Assembly (NCBI GenBank): GCA_028279885.1
Contig: JANQMX010000002.1
Coordinates: 31,194-95,193 of the forward strand
DNA: 64,000 nucleotides
Direction: 5' to 3'
Source of the DNA: Rhodovibrionaceae bacterium
Lineage (GTDB): Bacteria; Pseudomonadota; Alphaproteobacteria; Kiloniellales; DSM-21159
This document shows positions 1 to 7,823 of the stretch, one piece after another. The position numbers and the translations under genes were made by a program. The notes beneath the pieces are model-generated. The model was given only the letters and a program-made list of their open reading frames with translations. It ran no database searches and was not told the DNA's origin. Each line of letters opens with the position of its first letter. Position 1 is the stretch's first letter.

Positions 1-336
1 GACGAAGGGCACGCCGGCCTCGGCCAGGCGCAGGGCGCACTGCTCGAGACCGTAGGGCCAATAGGCTTCGCCGCCGAGCAGCCGGGCGATCACCAGGCGC
101 GAGCGGGTCAGAGTCTTGTCGAGATAGAGATCGACCGAGAAGGGGTGCTGCAGCCAGGCGAGCCGGGCCAGCCGCAGGGAGGGTACCGCATCGCCCAGGC
201 GCTGTTTGGCGCTGGCCAGCGCCGCCAACTCCATGTCGTTGGCCGAGAGAACGACCACATCGGCGGGCGACTGCTGTGGGTCGACCGGCTCCGTGCCGTC
301 GCTGATCTCACCCGCCTGCGCCTGAAGCAGATGCAT
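1..336 (-). CDS. cobN: CobN, cobaltochelatase large subunit (N-terminal part, cut by window edge)
   Basis: Only the first 112 codons are present; the gene continues past the left edge. CobN is the large subunit of the ATP-dependent CobNST chelatase that inserts cobalt into hydrogenobyrinic acid a,c-diamide in aerobic B12 synthesis. The N-terminus reads MHLLQAQAGEISDGTEPVD, then a stretch with DVVVLSANDMELAALA and WLQHPFSVDLYLDKT. This is the conserved CobN opening (a two-layer domain before the chelatase core). The ATG at 334-336 lies 16 bases after the cobW stop codon, so the two are almost certainly co-transcribed behind the cobalamin riboswitch. The family identification is recognition from memory of CobN proteins; the catalytic part cannot be seen. 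Confidence 0.88.
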   Translation of the reverse strand, partial: MHLLQAQAGEISDGTEPVDPQQSPADVVVLSANDMELAALASAKQRLGDAVPSLRLARLAWLQHPFSVDLYLDKTLTRSRLVIARLLGGEAYWPYGLEQCALRLAEAGVPFV

Positions 337-352
337 CGGTCTCTGGCCAGCT

Positions 353-1456
353 CTACTCCGCGGCGGCTTGTCGGGGCATGTAGCCGCCGAGTGCCGCGGC
401 AATGCTCTCCCGGTCGAGCCCGGCGTGGCCGATGGCGACCAGCGCGCTCCGCCTCTCTTCCTCGGGCCGGAAGGGCCGGTCGAAGTAGGTCGAAACCCGC
501 GGGCCCACCGCTTGGACCACCAGGCGCATGGGCTTGCCCGTCACCGCGGCGAAGCCTTTCACCCGGAGCAGACCGTGCGCGGCGATCGCCTGCTGGACTC
601 GTTCGGCGATGGCCTCGGGCGAGGCGGCCTCCGGCAGCTCGACGATGAAGCTCTCGAACGCGTCGTGCCCGTGATCATGATCATGCTCGTGGTCGTGATC
701 CTCGTCGTCATGATTATGGTCATGATCGTGGCGATGATGGACCTCGACCCGCGCGTCCATGTCATCTTCCGCGCCCATGCTGCGGCCCAGGAGCACATCC
801 ATGGGGGCAGCGCCATGGGCGGCCGAGACCACCGAGACGCCGTCTCGTGCCCGGCTCTGCAGATCGCCGGTCAGCCTCTCCGCGGTGTCTTCGCCGAGCA
901 GGTCGGCCTTGTTGAGCAGCACGAGATCGGCGCAGGCGAGCTGGTCCTCGAAGAGCTGGGAGAGCGGCGTGTCGTGGTCCAGGTTCTCATCCTCGGCGCG
1001 CTGGCGCGCCACTGCCGCCTCGTCAGCGGCAAAGTGGCCCGCGGCGACGGCTGCGCCGTCGACCACCGTCACCACGCCGTCGACGGTGACCTGGGCGCGG
1101 ATGTCCGGCCAGGCGAAGGCGCGAACCAGCGGCTGCGGCAGGGCCAGGCCCGAGGTTTCGATGACGATGTGGTCGGGCGGGACCTCCCGCTCCAAGAGCT
1201 TGGTCAGTGCCGGCAGGAAATCCTCTGCCACCGTACAGCAGATGCAGCCGTTGGGCAGCTCCACCACGTCATCGTCGGCGCAATCCTCGAAGCCGCAGCC
1301 CTGGACGATGCCGCCGTCGACGCCGAGGTCGCCGAATTCGTTGATGATCAGGGCGATGCGCCGTCCCTCGGCGTTGGCCATCAGGTGCCGGATGAGGGTG
1401 GTCTTGCCGGCGCCGAGGAAGCCGGTGATCACGGTGGCAGGGATTTTGCCGCGCAT
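353..1456 (-). CDS. cobW: CobW-type G3E GTPase metallochaperone
   Basis: 367-residue P-loop GTPase of the COG0523/G3E family, thought to deliver cobalt to the CobNST chelatase. Walker A GFLGAGKTT is at residues 12-20, the metal-binding CICC motif at 71-74, and an NKAD guanine-specificity motif lies mid-protein. A His/Asp-rich metal-binding loop (alternating HDHDHNHDDEDHDHEHD) lies near residues 245-270, before the C-terminal CobW_C domain. The frame stays open far upstream, but the ATG at 1456 directly follows an AGGAGG ribosome-binding site and starts at the usual MRGKIPATVITGFLGAGKTT, so I take it as the start. It is first in an operon with cobN and is controlled by the riboswitch about 130 bases upstream. 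Confidence 0.95.
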   Translation of the reverse strand: MRGKIPATVITGFLGAGKTTLIRHLMANAEGRRIALIINEFGDLGVDGGIVQGCGFEDCADDDVVELPNGCICCTVAEDFLPALTKLLEREVPPDHIVIETSGLALPQPLVRAFAWPDIRAQVTVDGVVTVVDGAAVAAGHFAADEAAVARQRAEDENLDHDTPLSQLFEDQLACADLVLLNKADLLGEDTAERLTGDLQSRARDGVSVVSAAHGAAPMDVLLGRSMGAEDDMDARVEVHHRHDHDHNHDDEDHDHEHDHDHGHDAFESFIVELPEAASPEAIAERVQQAIAAHGLLRVKGFAAVTGKPMRLVVQAVGPRVSTYFDRPFRPEEERRSALVAIGHAGLDRESIAAALGGYMPRQAAAE

Positions 1457-1584
1457 CGCGGTCCTCCTCAGTCGCTTCAGCGGGATCGCAAGGAGGATCG
1501 GCGCGCCGACGAGAGCCGGCTGCGGCAATCCGTGACCTGGTGCACCCCGCCCGTTCACGTTTCTCGCCGGTGGGTCCGGCGTTG

Positions 1585-1800
1585 CGCGGCAGGTCTCCCG
1601 GCTCGCGGATCTGGCCCTTGCTGTGTTTCGGGCCGGCACGCTCTCCTTACCTTCCCGGAGATCTGGCTCCAGTGGCAGCGGTGGAGAGCGCTCTCCACTC
1701 ACGGTCGCGGGGGCGGCGCCGGCTGGCGGCCTCCTTTGCGGATCGACCACACCCGGCTTCCCTCTTAGCTTCCGCCTCGCGCTCGCTCGGCGGAAGAACC
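1585..1800 (-). promoter_or_regulatory. Cobalamin (AdoCbl) riboswitch controlling cobW-cobN
   Basis: Read on the minus strand, this stretch carries the conserved blocks of the cobalamin riboswitch in order: CTAAGAGGGAAGCCGGGTG (1768-1750), GCCGCCCCCGCGACCGTGAG (the B12-box region, about 1717-1698), GCCACTGGAG (1678-1669), CCGGGAAGGTAAGGAG (1658-1643) and CGAGCCGGGAGACCTGCC (about 1606-1589). The boundaries are approximate. It sits in the 5' leader of cobW, with about 130 bases left for an expression platform before the start codon. High cobalamin is expected to switch off cobW and cobN. Confidence 0.93.
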
Positions 1801-1901
1801 ATCGCAAGCGAAAGCAAGCGGCAGGTATGCCCTTACTGTCAACCGGAAAAATCGTCGTTGACAAGATGCGCGCCGGCCTGCCCCACTCTGCGCCAGCGAA
1901 C

Positions 1902-2085
1902 GGTTCCCTCGGCCAGGCGGCTTTGGGATGAAAAGGGAACGCGGTGCGGTCGACCCGGGTGCGGGGGCCAAATCCGCGGCTGCCCCCGCAACTGTAAGCG
2001 GCGAGCGCGCTCCCACCACGCCACTGCGCCATCGGCGCGGGAAGGCTGGAGCGACGCAGAGACCCGCGAGCCAGGAGACCTGCCG
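1902..2085 (+). promoter_or_regulatory. Cobalamin (AdoCbl) riboswitch controlling btuBCD
   Basis: Plus-strand copy with near-consensus blocks: GGGATGAAAAGGGAACGCGG (about 1926-1945), CTGCCCCCGCAACTGTAAGC (from about 1980), GCCACTGCGCC (2020-2030), GCGGGAAGG (about 2037-2045) and GCGAGCCAGGAGACCTGCCG (about 2065-2084). About 165 bases follow before the btuB start. They contain CCGGGC...GCCCGG (about 2217-2233), which could form a hairpin just ahead of the ribosome-binding site. That placement suggests translational control, but this is inference. Confidence 0.95.
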
Positions 2086-2251
2086 TCCGCGGTCACCTGT
2101 CCCTCCGTACGGGGTGTGCGAAGGGGGCGGTCTTCCGCTTGCGGTGACGTCCGTCGTTGATGGTCGCGCCGCGCGTCGATTTCTTCATTTCGCCGGCGAC
2201 GACCGAGTTCGCAACACCGGGCCCAAGGCCCGGCAGCTAAGGGGACGTCGT

Positions 2252-4102
2252 ATGCGAAAACAGATTGAGCGCACTCTTGTCTTTGGTGCGGCAGCTTGGC
2301 TTGTGCTGCCGCCGTTCGTCGTGGCCGAAGAGGTCTTTCTGGCCGACCCGGTGGTCGTCTCGGCCACCCGCACGCCCATTGAGGCAGCCAAGACCGGCTC
2401 CTCCATCTCGGTCATCACGCAGCAGGACCTGGAGGACAATCCCCAGAACACGGTCGCCGAGGCGATCGAGACCGTGCCGGGCGTCGCGGTGGCGCCGCGC
2501 GGCTCTTTGGGCGCCAGCACGGAGATCTCGGTCCGCGGTTTCGATCAGTCCGACATCCTGGTTCGCTTCGATGGCATCGAGCTGGCCGACCCGGGCGAGC
2601 TGCGTGTGCAGTCGGACCTCGGACAGATTCTGCTCGGCGACGTCAACCGCATCGAGGTGCTGAGGGGCGCGCAGAGCGCGCTCTACGGTGGCGAGGCCAT
2701 CGGCGGGGTGATCGACATCACCTCCGGCGTCGGGCGCGGCACCGGCCGCACGCTCAAGCTCTTCGGCGAGGGCGGCAGCTACAACACCGCTGTCGGCGGC
2801 GCCACCGTCGGGCTCGGCGAGTTGGATTGGGATCTCTCCGCCTCGGTGCAGGGCGCGCGCTCCGCTGGCTTCTCCGCGGCGGACAAGGAGACCGGCGCGT
2901 CGGAGCGGGACGGCTATGAGAACGTCACACTTTCGACTGTCGGCTCGGTTGACGTGACGGAGTTCGTGACCTTGGGTGGGGCCGCACGCTACGTGGAGCG
3001 GGAGACGCAGATCGATCGCATTGCGGGCGGCCTGCCGGTGGATGCCGACGGGCGTTCGGTGGAGAGTGAGCTCGCTGCTGGGCGCGGCTTCGCCCGCGTC
3101 GGCCTGTTCGAAGGGCAGTTCATGAACGAGTTTTCCGCGCAGTTCCTCACCTCGACTCGGGAGTTCAAGGAAGCGACCGACAGCAAGTTCGAGGGGGATC
3201 GCTTGAAGCTGGAGTATCTCGGCAGCTGGGACGTCACCGAGGGCATCGACTTCGTGCTGGGCGGCGACTGGACCGATGAGGACGTGAAGACGAGCGACGG
3301 CGTGGACGAGGACAGCCAGATCGCCGGCGGCTTCCTGCAGATGGTGTTCGAGCCGACCAGCTACCTGACCTTTACCGGTGCTGGGCGCTACGATCACCAT
3401 TCGGAGTTCGGCGGCGAGCCGACCTGGCGCGGCACGGCGGCGGTGCAGCCGCTGCAGGGCACGGTGGTGCGCGGCGCCGTCGCCACGGGCTTTCGCGCGC
3501 CCTCAAACCGTGAGCTCTTCTCGCCGCCGGGTATTTTCGGCCCGGTGGGCAACCCGGACCTGGAGCCCGAGCGCTCCTTCACCTGGGAGATCGGCGTGGA
3601 CCAGAATTTCTTCGGCGGCCGTGCCCGTGCCTCCGCGACCTACTTCCAGTCTCGCACCGAGGACCTGATCGCTTTTCGCTTCGGCGAGGGCTTCGTGCAG
3701 ATCGAAGGCGACACCGAGCGGCGCGGCGTCGAGCTGGGTTTGCAGGCACGGCCCTTCGACAACTTGGACGTCAATGTCGCCTACACCTACCTCAACGCCG
3801 AGGAGCCGGACGGCGACCAACTCGAGTTCGCGCCCCGCCACGACGTCACGACCAAGGTGGTCTGGCGACCCATCGAGCGGGTCACGCTCACCGGCACCGC
3901 CACCTATCTCGGGGAGGTGCGGGACAGTGGCGAGGACCTCAGCCCCTTCTTCGTGCTCAATGCCGTAGCGGCCTACGAGGTGGTCGAGGACATATCGCTC
4001 TATGTGCGGGTCGTTAACATCCTGGACGAGAACTACCAGCGCGTAGACGGTTTCGAAACCTCCGATCTGGCGGCCTATGCCGGCTTTCGCGCTCAGTTCT
4101 GA
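2252..4102 (+). CDS. btuB: TonB-dependent outer-membrane cobalamin receptor BtuB
   Basis: 616-residue outer-membrane receptor that imports vitamin B12 with TonB-derived energy. The precursor begins with a signal peptide (MRKQIERTLVFGAAAWLVLP, cleavage after VVA). The TonB box/plug follows (DPVVVSATRTPIE, VRGFDQSDILVRFDG, IEVLRGAQSALYGGEAIGG), and then a long beta-barrel ending in a C-terminal aromatic residue (GFRAQF). Length and plug motifs fit BtuB. The frame is open upstream from about 1928, but that part overlaps the riboswitch, and the ATG at 2252 has an AAGGGG ribosome-binding site and starts the signal peptide. First gene of btuBCD. Confidence 0.93.
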   Translation: MRKQIERTLVFGAAAWLVLPPFVVAEEVFLADPVVVSATRTPIEAAKTGSSISVITQQDLEDNPQNTVAEAIETVPGVAVAPRGSLGASTEISVRGFDQSDILVRFDGIELADPGELRVQSDLGQILLGDVNRIEVLRGAQSALYGGEAIGGVIDITSGVGRGTGRTLKLFGEGGSYNTAVGGATVGLGELDWDLSASVQGARSAGFSAADKETGASERDGYENVTLSTVGSVDVTEFVTLGGAARYVERETQIDRIAGGLPVDADGRSVESELAAGRGFARVGLFEGQFMNEFSAQFLTSTREFKEATDSKFEGDRLKLEYLGSWDVTEGIDFVLGGDWTDEDVKTSDGVDEDSQIAGGFLQMVFEPTSYLTFTGAGRYDHHSEFGGEPTWRGTAAVQPLQGTVVRGAVATGFRAPSNRELFSPPGIFGPVGNPDLEPERSFTWEIGVDQNFFGGRARASATYFQSRTEDLIAFRFGEGFVQIEGDTERRGVELGLQARPFDNLDVNVAYTYLNAEEPDGDQLEFAPRHDVTTKVVWRPIERVTLTGTATYLGEVRDSGEDLSPFFVLNAVAAYEVVEDISLYVRVVNILDENYQRVDGFETSDLAAYAGFRAQF

Positions 4103-4118
4103 TCGGCTCTGAACGGCG

Positions 4119-5120
4119 ATGAGCGAGGCAGCGCGCTACAGGCTTTTGATCGCCGGGCTTTGCCTGCTGGTCGCGCTGCTCTTCGCTGTCTCGCTGCTGG
4201 TCGGCCCGGCAGGCCTCGGGCTCGGGGAGAGCCTTGAGGCGCTGTTTAGCGGCCGCGGCGAAGCGCAGGTGCTGGTCATGCGGGAAATTCGCCTGCCGCG
4301 GGCGCTGCTCGGCCTGATGATCGGCGCCACCCTCGGTCTCTCGGGCGCGGCCCTGCAGGGCTACCTGCGAAATCCCTTGGCGGAGCCGGGCTTGATCGGC
4401 GTTGCGCCCTGCGCCTCGCTCGGCGCCGTCATCGCCATCTTCACCGGCCTCGCAGCCGCCTTTCCCCTCGCCCTGCCGCTGACCGCTCTGGCCGGCGCCG
4501 GGGTGGCGGTACTGGTTGTGCAGGCCATGGCCGGCATCCGCGGCGGCGCCATTACCTTGATCCTGGCCGGGGTCGCGCTCTCCAGCTTTGCCGGTGCCTT
4601 GACCTCGCTGGTCCTCAATCTCTCGCCCAACCCTTTCGCGGCGTTGGAGATCGTCTTTTGGATGCTCGGCTCCCTGGCCGACCGCTCGATGCTGCATGTC
4701 CAGCTGGCCGCCCCCTTCATGATCGTCGGCTGGGCCATGCTGATCGTGCTTGGCCGGGGCCTCGACGCCTTGACCCTGGGCGAGGACGCGGCCGCCTCCA
4801 TGGGCGTGCGGCTCAGTCGTCTACGCGGCCTCGCCGTGCTCGGCACGGCGGCCTCGGTCGGCGCGGCGACCGCCGTCGCCGGCGCCATCGGCTTCGTCGG
4901 CCTGGTGGTGCCGCATCTCCTGCGGCCCCTGGTCGGCGCGCGCCCCTCGCGGCTTTTGCTCGCCTCGGCCTTGGGTGGGGCCGCCATGCTGTTGGCAGCC
5001 GATCTGGCCGTTCGCTTGATCGCGCCCGGCAAGGACCTCAAGCTCGGCGTGCTGACCGCCCTGGTCGGTGCGCCCTTCTTCCTCTGGCTGATCATCAAGA
5101 CGCGGAGACGCCTGGCATGA
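4119..5120 (+). CDS. btuC: Cobalamin ABC transporter permease (FecCD/BtuC family)
   Basis: 333-residue polytopic inner-membrane permease of the FecCD family with about ten hydrophobic helices. Motifs are typical: REIRLPRALLGLMIGATLGL near the start, GYLRNPLAEPGLIGV after the third helix, and GAIGFVGLVVPHLLRPLVG toward the C-terminus (the ATPase-contact loop). It lies 16 bases after btuB and overlaps the ATPase gene by four bases (ATGA), so transcription and translation are coupled. The substrate is assigned as cobalamin from the riboswitch and btuB upstream. A ferric-siderophore permease would look similar by sequence alone. Confidence 0.9.
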   Translation: MSEAARYRLLIAGLCLLVALLFAVSLLVGPAGLGLGESLEALFSGRGEAQVLVMREIRLPRALLGLMIGATLGLSGAALQGYLRNPLAEPGLIGVAPCASLGAVIAIFTGLAAAFPLALPLTALAGAGVAVLVVQAMAGIRGGAITLILAGVALSSFAGALTSLVLNLSPNPFAALEIVFWMLGSLADRSMLHVQLAAPFMIVGWAMLIVLGRGLDALTLGEDAAASMGVRLSRLRGLAVLGTAASVGAATAVAGAIGFVGLVVPHLLRPLVGARPSRLLLASALGGAAMLLAADLAVRLIAPGKDLKLGVLTALVGAPFFLWLIIKTRRRLA

Positions 5121-5890
5121 GCCTTCTGGCCCTCTCGGACATCACCGCCCAGCTCGGCGGCAACGAGGTGTTGCGGGGTGTCTCGCTGGAGGTGGACGCC
5201 GGCGAGTTCGTCGGCCTGATCGGCCCTAACGGCGCCGGCAAGTCCACTCTGATGCGCGCGGCCCTCGGCCTCATCCCTTCCGGTGGCGCTCGCCAGATCG
5301 GCGCGGAGCCAATCGAGCGGCTGCCGGCGGGAGAGCGTGCCCGGCGGGTGGCCTATCTGCCGCAGGGGCGAGAGATCGCTTGGCCCGTCACCGTCGAAAC
5401 CCTGGTCGGCTTGGGCCGCGCGCCCTATCGCAAGAGCTTCGCGCCGCCGGACGCCGCCGACCGTGCCGCGGTCGAAGCTGCGCTCAGCCGCATGGATGTG
5501 GCCGACTTCCGCAGGCGGCCGGCGACCGATCTCTCGGGCGGTGAGCAGGCCCGGGTGCTGATCGCGCGTGCCTTGGCGCAGGAGGCGCCGCTCCTGATCG
5601 CCGACGAGCCGACGGCCGGCCTCGACCCTTCGCACCAGATCGAGCTGATGGAGACCTTCGCCGCGCTGGCCCGGGAGGGCCGCGGTGTTTTGGCCTCGCT
5701 CCATGATCTCAGCCTCGCCGCGCGCTGGTGCGGCCGCGTGGCCCTGATGGACGGTGGGCATATCGTGGCCGAGGGCGCGCCGGCCGATGTCTTGACCGCC
5801 GAGCGCTTGCAGCAGGTCTACGGCATCACCGCGCGCATCGAGGAGGGTCCCGACGGACTGCTGGTACAGCCGCTTGCACGCGTTCACTAG
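5117..5890 (+). CDS. btuD: Cobalamin ABC transporter ATP-binding protein
   Basis: 257-residue ABC ATPase that powers the BtuC-type permease. It has Walker A GPNGAGKST (residues 36-44), a Q-loop in YLPQGREIAW, the signature LSGGEQARV, Walker B LLIADEPTAGLDPS and the H-loop SLHDLSLAARW. The start overlaps the btuC stop codon. Its stop codon overlaps that of the convergent cobD through the palindrome CTAG. No periplasmic binding protein (BtuF) gene follows, which is unusual for a complete importer operon. Confidence 0.92.
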   Translation: MSLLALSDITAQLGGNEVLRGVSLEVDAGEFVGLIGPNGAGKSTLMRAALGLIPSGGARQIGAEPIERLPAGERARRVAYLPQGREIAWPVTVETLVGLGRAPYRKSFAPPDAADRAAVEAALSRMDVADFRRRPATDLSGGEQARVLIARALAQEAPLLIADEPTAGLDPSHQIELMETFAALAREGRGVLASLHDLSLAARWCGRVALMDGGHIVAEGAPADVLTAERLQQVYGITARIEEGPDGLLVQPLARVH

Positions 5891-6837
5891 AAGCCGACCA
5901 GAAGGGCGATCGCTGCCAGCATGGCCGCAACGAGCCACATGGCGCGCCGATAGAGAGCGAGCGCCCGCTTCAGGTCGGGGGCCAGGGGGTCGGGGCTGTC
6001 GGGGTTGAGCCAGGGCTCCTCGGCCACCCGGTCATGATAGGCGCGCGGGCCCGAGAGGCGGCAGTCGAGCGCCGCCGCCATGGCGGCCTCCGGCCAGCCG
6101 GCGTTGGGCGAGCGGTGCCGTTTGGCGTCGCGGCGCATGATCGTGACGGCGTGGCCCGGATTGCCGGAGACGGCGGCGAAGATCAGGCCGGTCAGGCGGG
6201 CGGGCAGCCAGTTCACCCAGTCGTCCAGGCGCGCCGCGAAGCGCCCGAAGTCCTCGTGCCGCGGGGAGCGGTGGCCGATCATGCTGTCGAGCGTGTTGAT
6301 GGCCTTGTAGGCAGCGATGCCGGGCAGGCCGAGCAGCAGGCCCCAGAAGAGCGGCGCCACCACCCCGTCGGAGCTGTTCTCCGCCAGGCTCTCGATGGCG
6401 GCGCGGGAGATGCCAGCCTCGTCGAGGACGGAGACGTCCCGGCCGACGATCTTGGCCACCTCCGCCCGTGCTTGATCGAGATCGTCGCGGGCCAGTGCCT
6501 CGGCGACCGGTGCGACATGGTCATGGAGGCTGCGGGCGGCGATCAACGGCCAAGCCAGCACGGACGCCAGCATGAGCCCGAGCGTTCCATCGGGCAGCAG
6601 CCAGGCGGCCAGGCCCGCGGCCCCGGCCGCAGCGGCGATGGCCAGACAGGCAGAAGCCTCGCCGAGCTTGCGGCGTTTGGCGGGGCTGTCGGCGTCCCGA
6701 TTGAGGCGCTTGTCCAGCCGATCGATCAGGGCGCCGAGCCAAGTCACGGGGTGGCCAATGGCCCGATACAGCTTATCCGGCCATCCGACCAGGGCATCGA
6801 TCGCCAAGGCAATCAGCATGACAAGCGCCCAGCTCAT
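5887..6837 (-). CDS. cobD: Adenosylcobinamide-phosphate synthase (CobD/CbiB)
   Basis: 316-residue integral membrane enzyme that attaches aminopropanol (or its phosphate) to adenosylcobyric acid in late B12 synthesis. Family motifs are clear: ALAIDALVGWPDKLYRAIGH at the start, GHPVTWLGALID, SLAENSSDGVVAPLFW and AYKAINTLDSMIGHRSPRHE in the middle, and SGNPGHA toward the end. A longer upstream frame exists, but MSWALVMLIALAIDALVG at 6837 is the usual start. Transcribed divergently from cobU and convergently with btuD, with which it overlaps by four bases. The alphaproteobacterial name is cobD; the enteric name is cbiB. Confidence 0.95.
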   Translation of the reverse strand: MSWALVMLIALAIDALVGWPDKLYRAIGHPVTWLGALIDRLDKRLNRDADSPAKRRKLGEASACLAIAAAAGAAGLAAWLLPDGTLGLMLASVLAWPLIAARSLHDHVAPVAEALARDDLDQARAEVAKIVGRDVSVLDEAGISRAAIESLAENSSDGVVAPLFWGLLLGLPGIAAYKAINTLDSMIGHRSPRHEDFGRFAARLDDWVNWLPARLTGLIFAAVSGNPGHAVTIMRRDAKRHRSPNAGWPEAAMAAALDCRLSGPRAYHDRVAEEPWLNPDSPDPLAPDLKRALALYRRAMWLVAAMLAAIALLVGF

Positions 6838-6916
6838 GCGGCGCGTCTCCCAAGACTGGTGTGTCGCAGCCTCTATGCCTATCAAGAGCCCGACAGAAAA
6901 CACAGGGTGATCAGCG

Positions 6917-7432
6917 ATGGCAGGGGTCAGACACAGGCTCGTCTTGGGTGGCGCACGCTCGGGCAAGTCGCGCCACGCGCAAACGCTGGCCGAGGCCACG
7001 GGGCCGCGACGCACCTATCTCGCCACCGCCGAGGCGCGCGACGGGGAGATGGCGGCGCGCATCGCCCAGCACCAGGCGGAGCGCAGCGAAGGCTGGCAGA
7101 CCCTCGAAGCGCCGCTCGACATGCCGGCGGCGTTGGGAACTGTCACCGAAAGCGATGTGGTCCTGGTCGACTGCCTCACGCTCTGGCTGACCAACGTCAT
7201 GCTGGGCGAGCGCGACGTCGATCCAGCGACGGACGCCTTGGTGGCGGCGCTGGCGGCGGCGCAGCAGCCGGTCATCCTGGTGTCCAATGAAGTGGGGCTC
7301 GGCCTGGTGCCGGAGACGCCGCTGGGGCGTGCCTTCCGCGACGCGCAAGGGCGACTCAACCAGCGTATGGCCGAGGAGGTGGACGAAGTGCGTTTCGTGG
7401 CTGCCGGCTTGCCCCTCGTCTTGAAGGGCTGA
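6917..7432 (+). CDS. cobU: Adenosylcobinamide kinase / guanylyltransferase
   Basis: 171-residue bifunctional enzyme (CobU; CobP in the Pseudomonas nomenclature) that phosphorylates adenosylcobinamide and transfers GMP to it, making AdoCbi-GDP in the nucleotide-loop pathway. The P-loop GGARSGKS is near residues 11-18. The second motif VDCLTLWLTNVML and the NEVGLGLVPETPLGRAFRD block are strongly diagnostic. It is about 80 bases from the divergent cobD start, consistent with a shared promoter region. Confidence 0.95.
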   Translation: MAGVRHRLVLGGARSGKSRHAQTLAEATGPRRTYLATAEARDGEMAARIAQHQAERSEGWQTLEAPLDMPAALGTVTESDVVLVDCLTLWLTNVMLGERDVDPATDALVAALAAAQQPVILVSNEVGLGLVPETPLGRAFRDAQGRLNQRMAEEVDEVRFVAAGLPLVLKG

Positions 7433-7438
7433 TGGACT

Positions 7439-7801
7439 CTAATCGAGCGGCGGCACCCGGGCGACGAAGTGCCCCTTCACGCCGGACGGCCATTGCTTGT
7501 AGGCGACGACGCCTTCCTCGCTTTCCGCATGCAGCGCGGCGTAGGCGACCAGCGCCTCGGCGCTCTCGGCTTCCGGCGCGAAGCTGCCGAGCACGTAGGA
7601 CATCTTACCCGGTGCCGAAATCGCCACGTTGCAGCCGTGCTCGCAGCCCATCAGGCAGGCGGTGCCGCGCACCGTGACGGCTGCCGCGTCGCTAGCGCTG
7701 TCCTCGACCAGCGCCAGCATGGCTTCGCCGCAGGGCGGCAAGGTCCTGTCCTCCCGCGCTTCGCCGCGGCGGCAGGTGGTGCAAACCGTGATGACCGTCA
7801 T
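7439..7801 (-). CDS. DUF1636 cysteine-rich protein
   Basis: 120-residue DUF1636 protein of unknown function with conserved cysteines that probably hold a metal or Fe-S centre: CTTC near residue 7, one Cys in LPPCGEA, and CLMGCEHGC near 49-57. The spacing resembles thioredoxin-like [2Fe-2S] ferredoxins. DUF1636 genes recur in cobalamin and cobalt-transport loci, and here it lies between cobU and an MFS gene read in the same direction 22 bases upstream. A role in cobalt or corrinoid handling is inferred from context only. Confidence 0.8.
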   Translation of the reverse strand: MTVITVCTTCRRGEAREDRTLPPCGEAMLALVEDSASDAAAVTVRGTACLMGCEHGCNVAISAPGKMSYVLGSFAPEAESAEALVAYAALHAESEEGVVAYKQWPSGVKGHFVARVPPLD

Positions 7802-7823
7802 GATGTTCCGCTATTGAAACGCC

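Noticed and set aside
368..1768. Long plus-strand frame (466 codons) opposite cobW
   Set aside because: It is the complement of cobW and its riboswitch; the His/Asp-rich loop creates artificial Met/Ile/Val runs. No ribosome-binding site or family motif.
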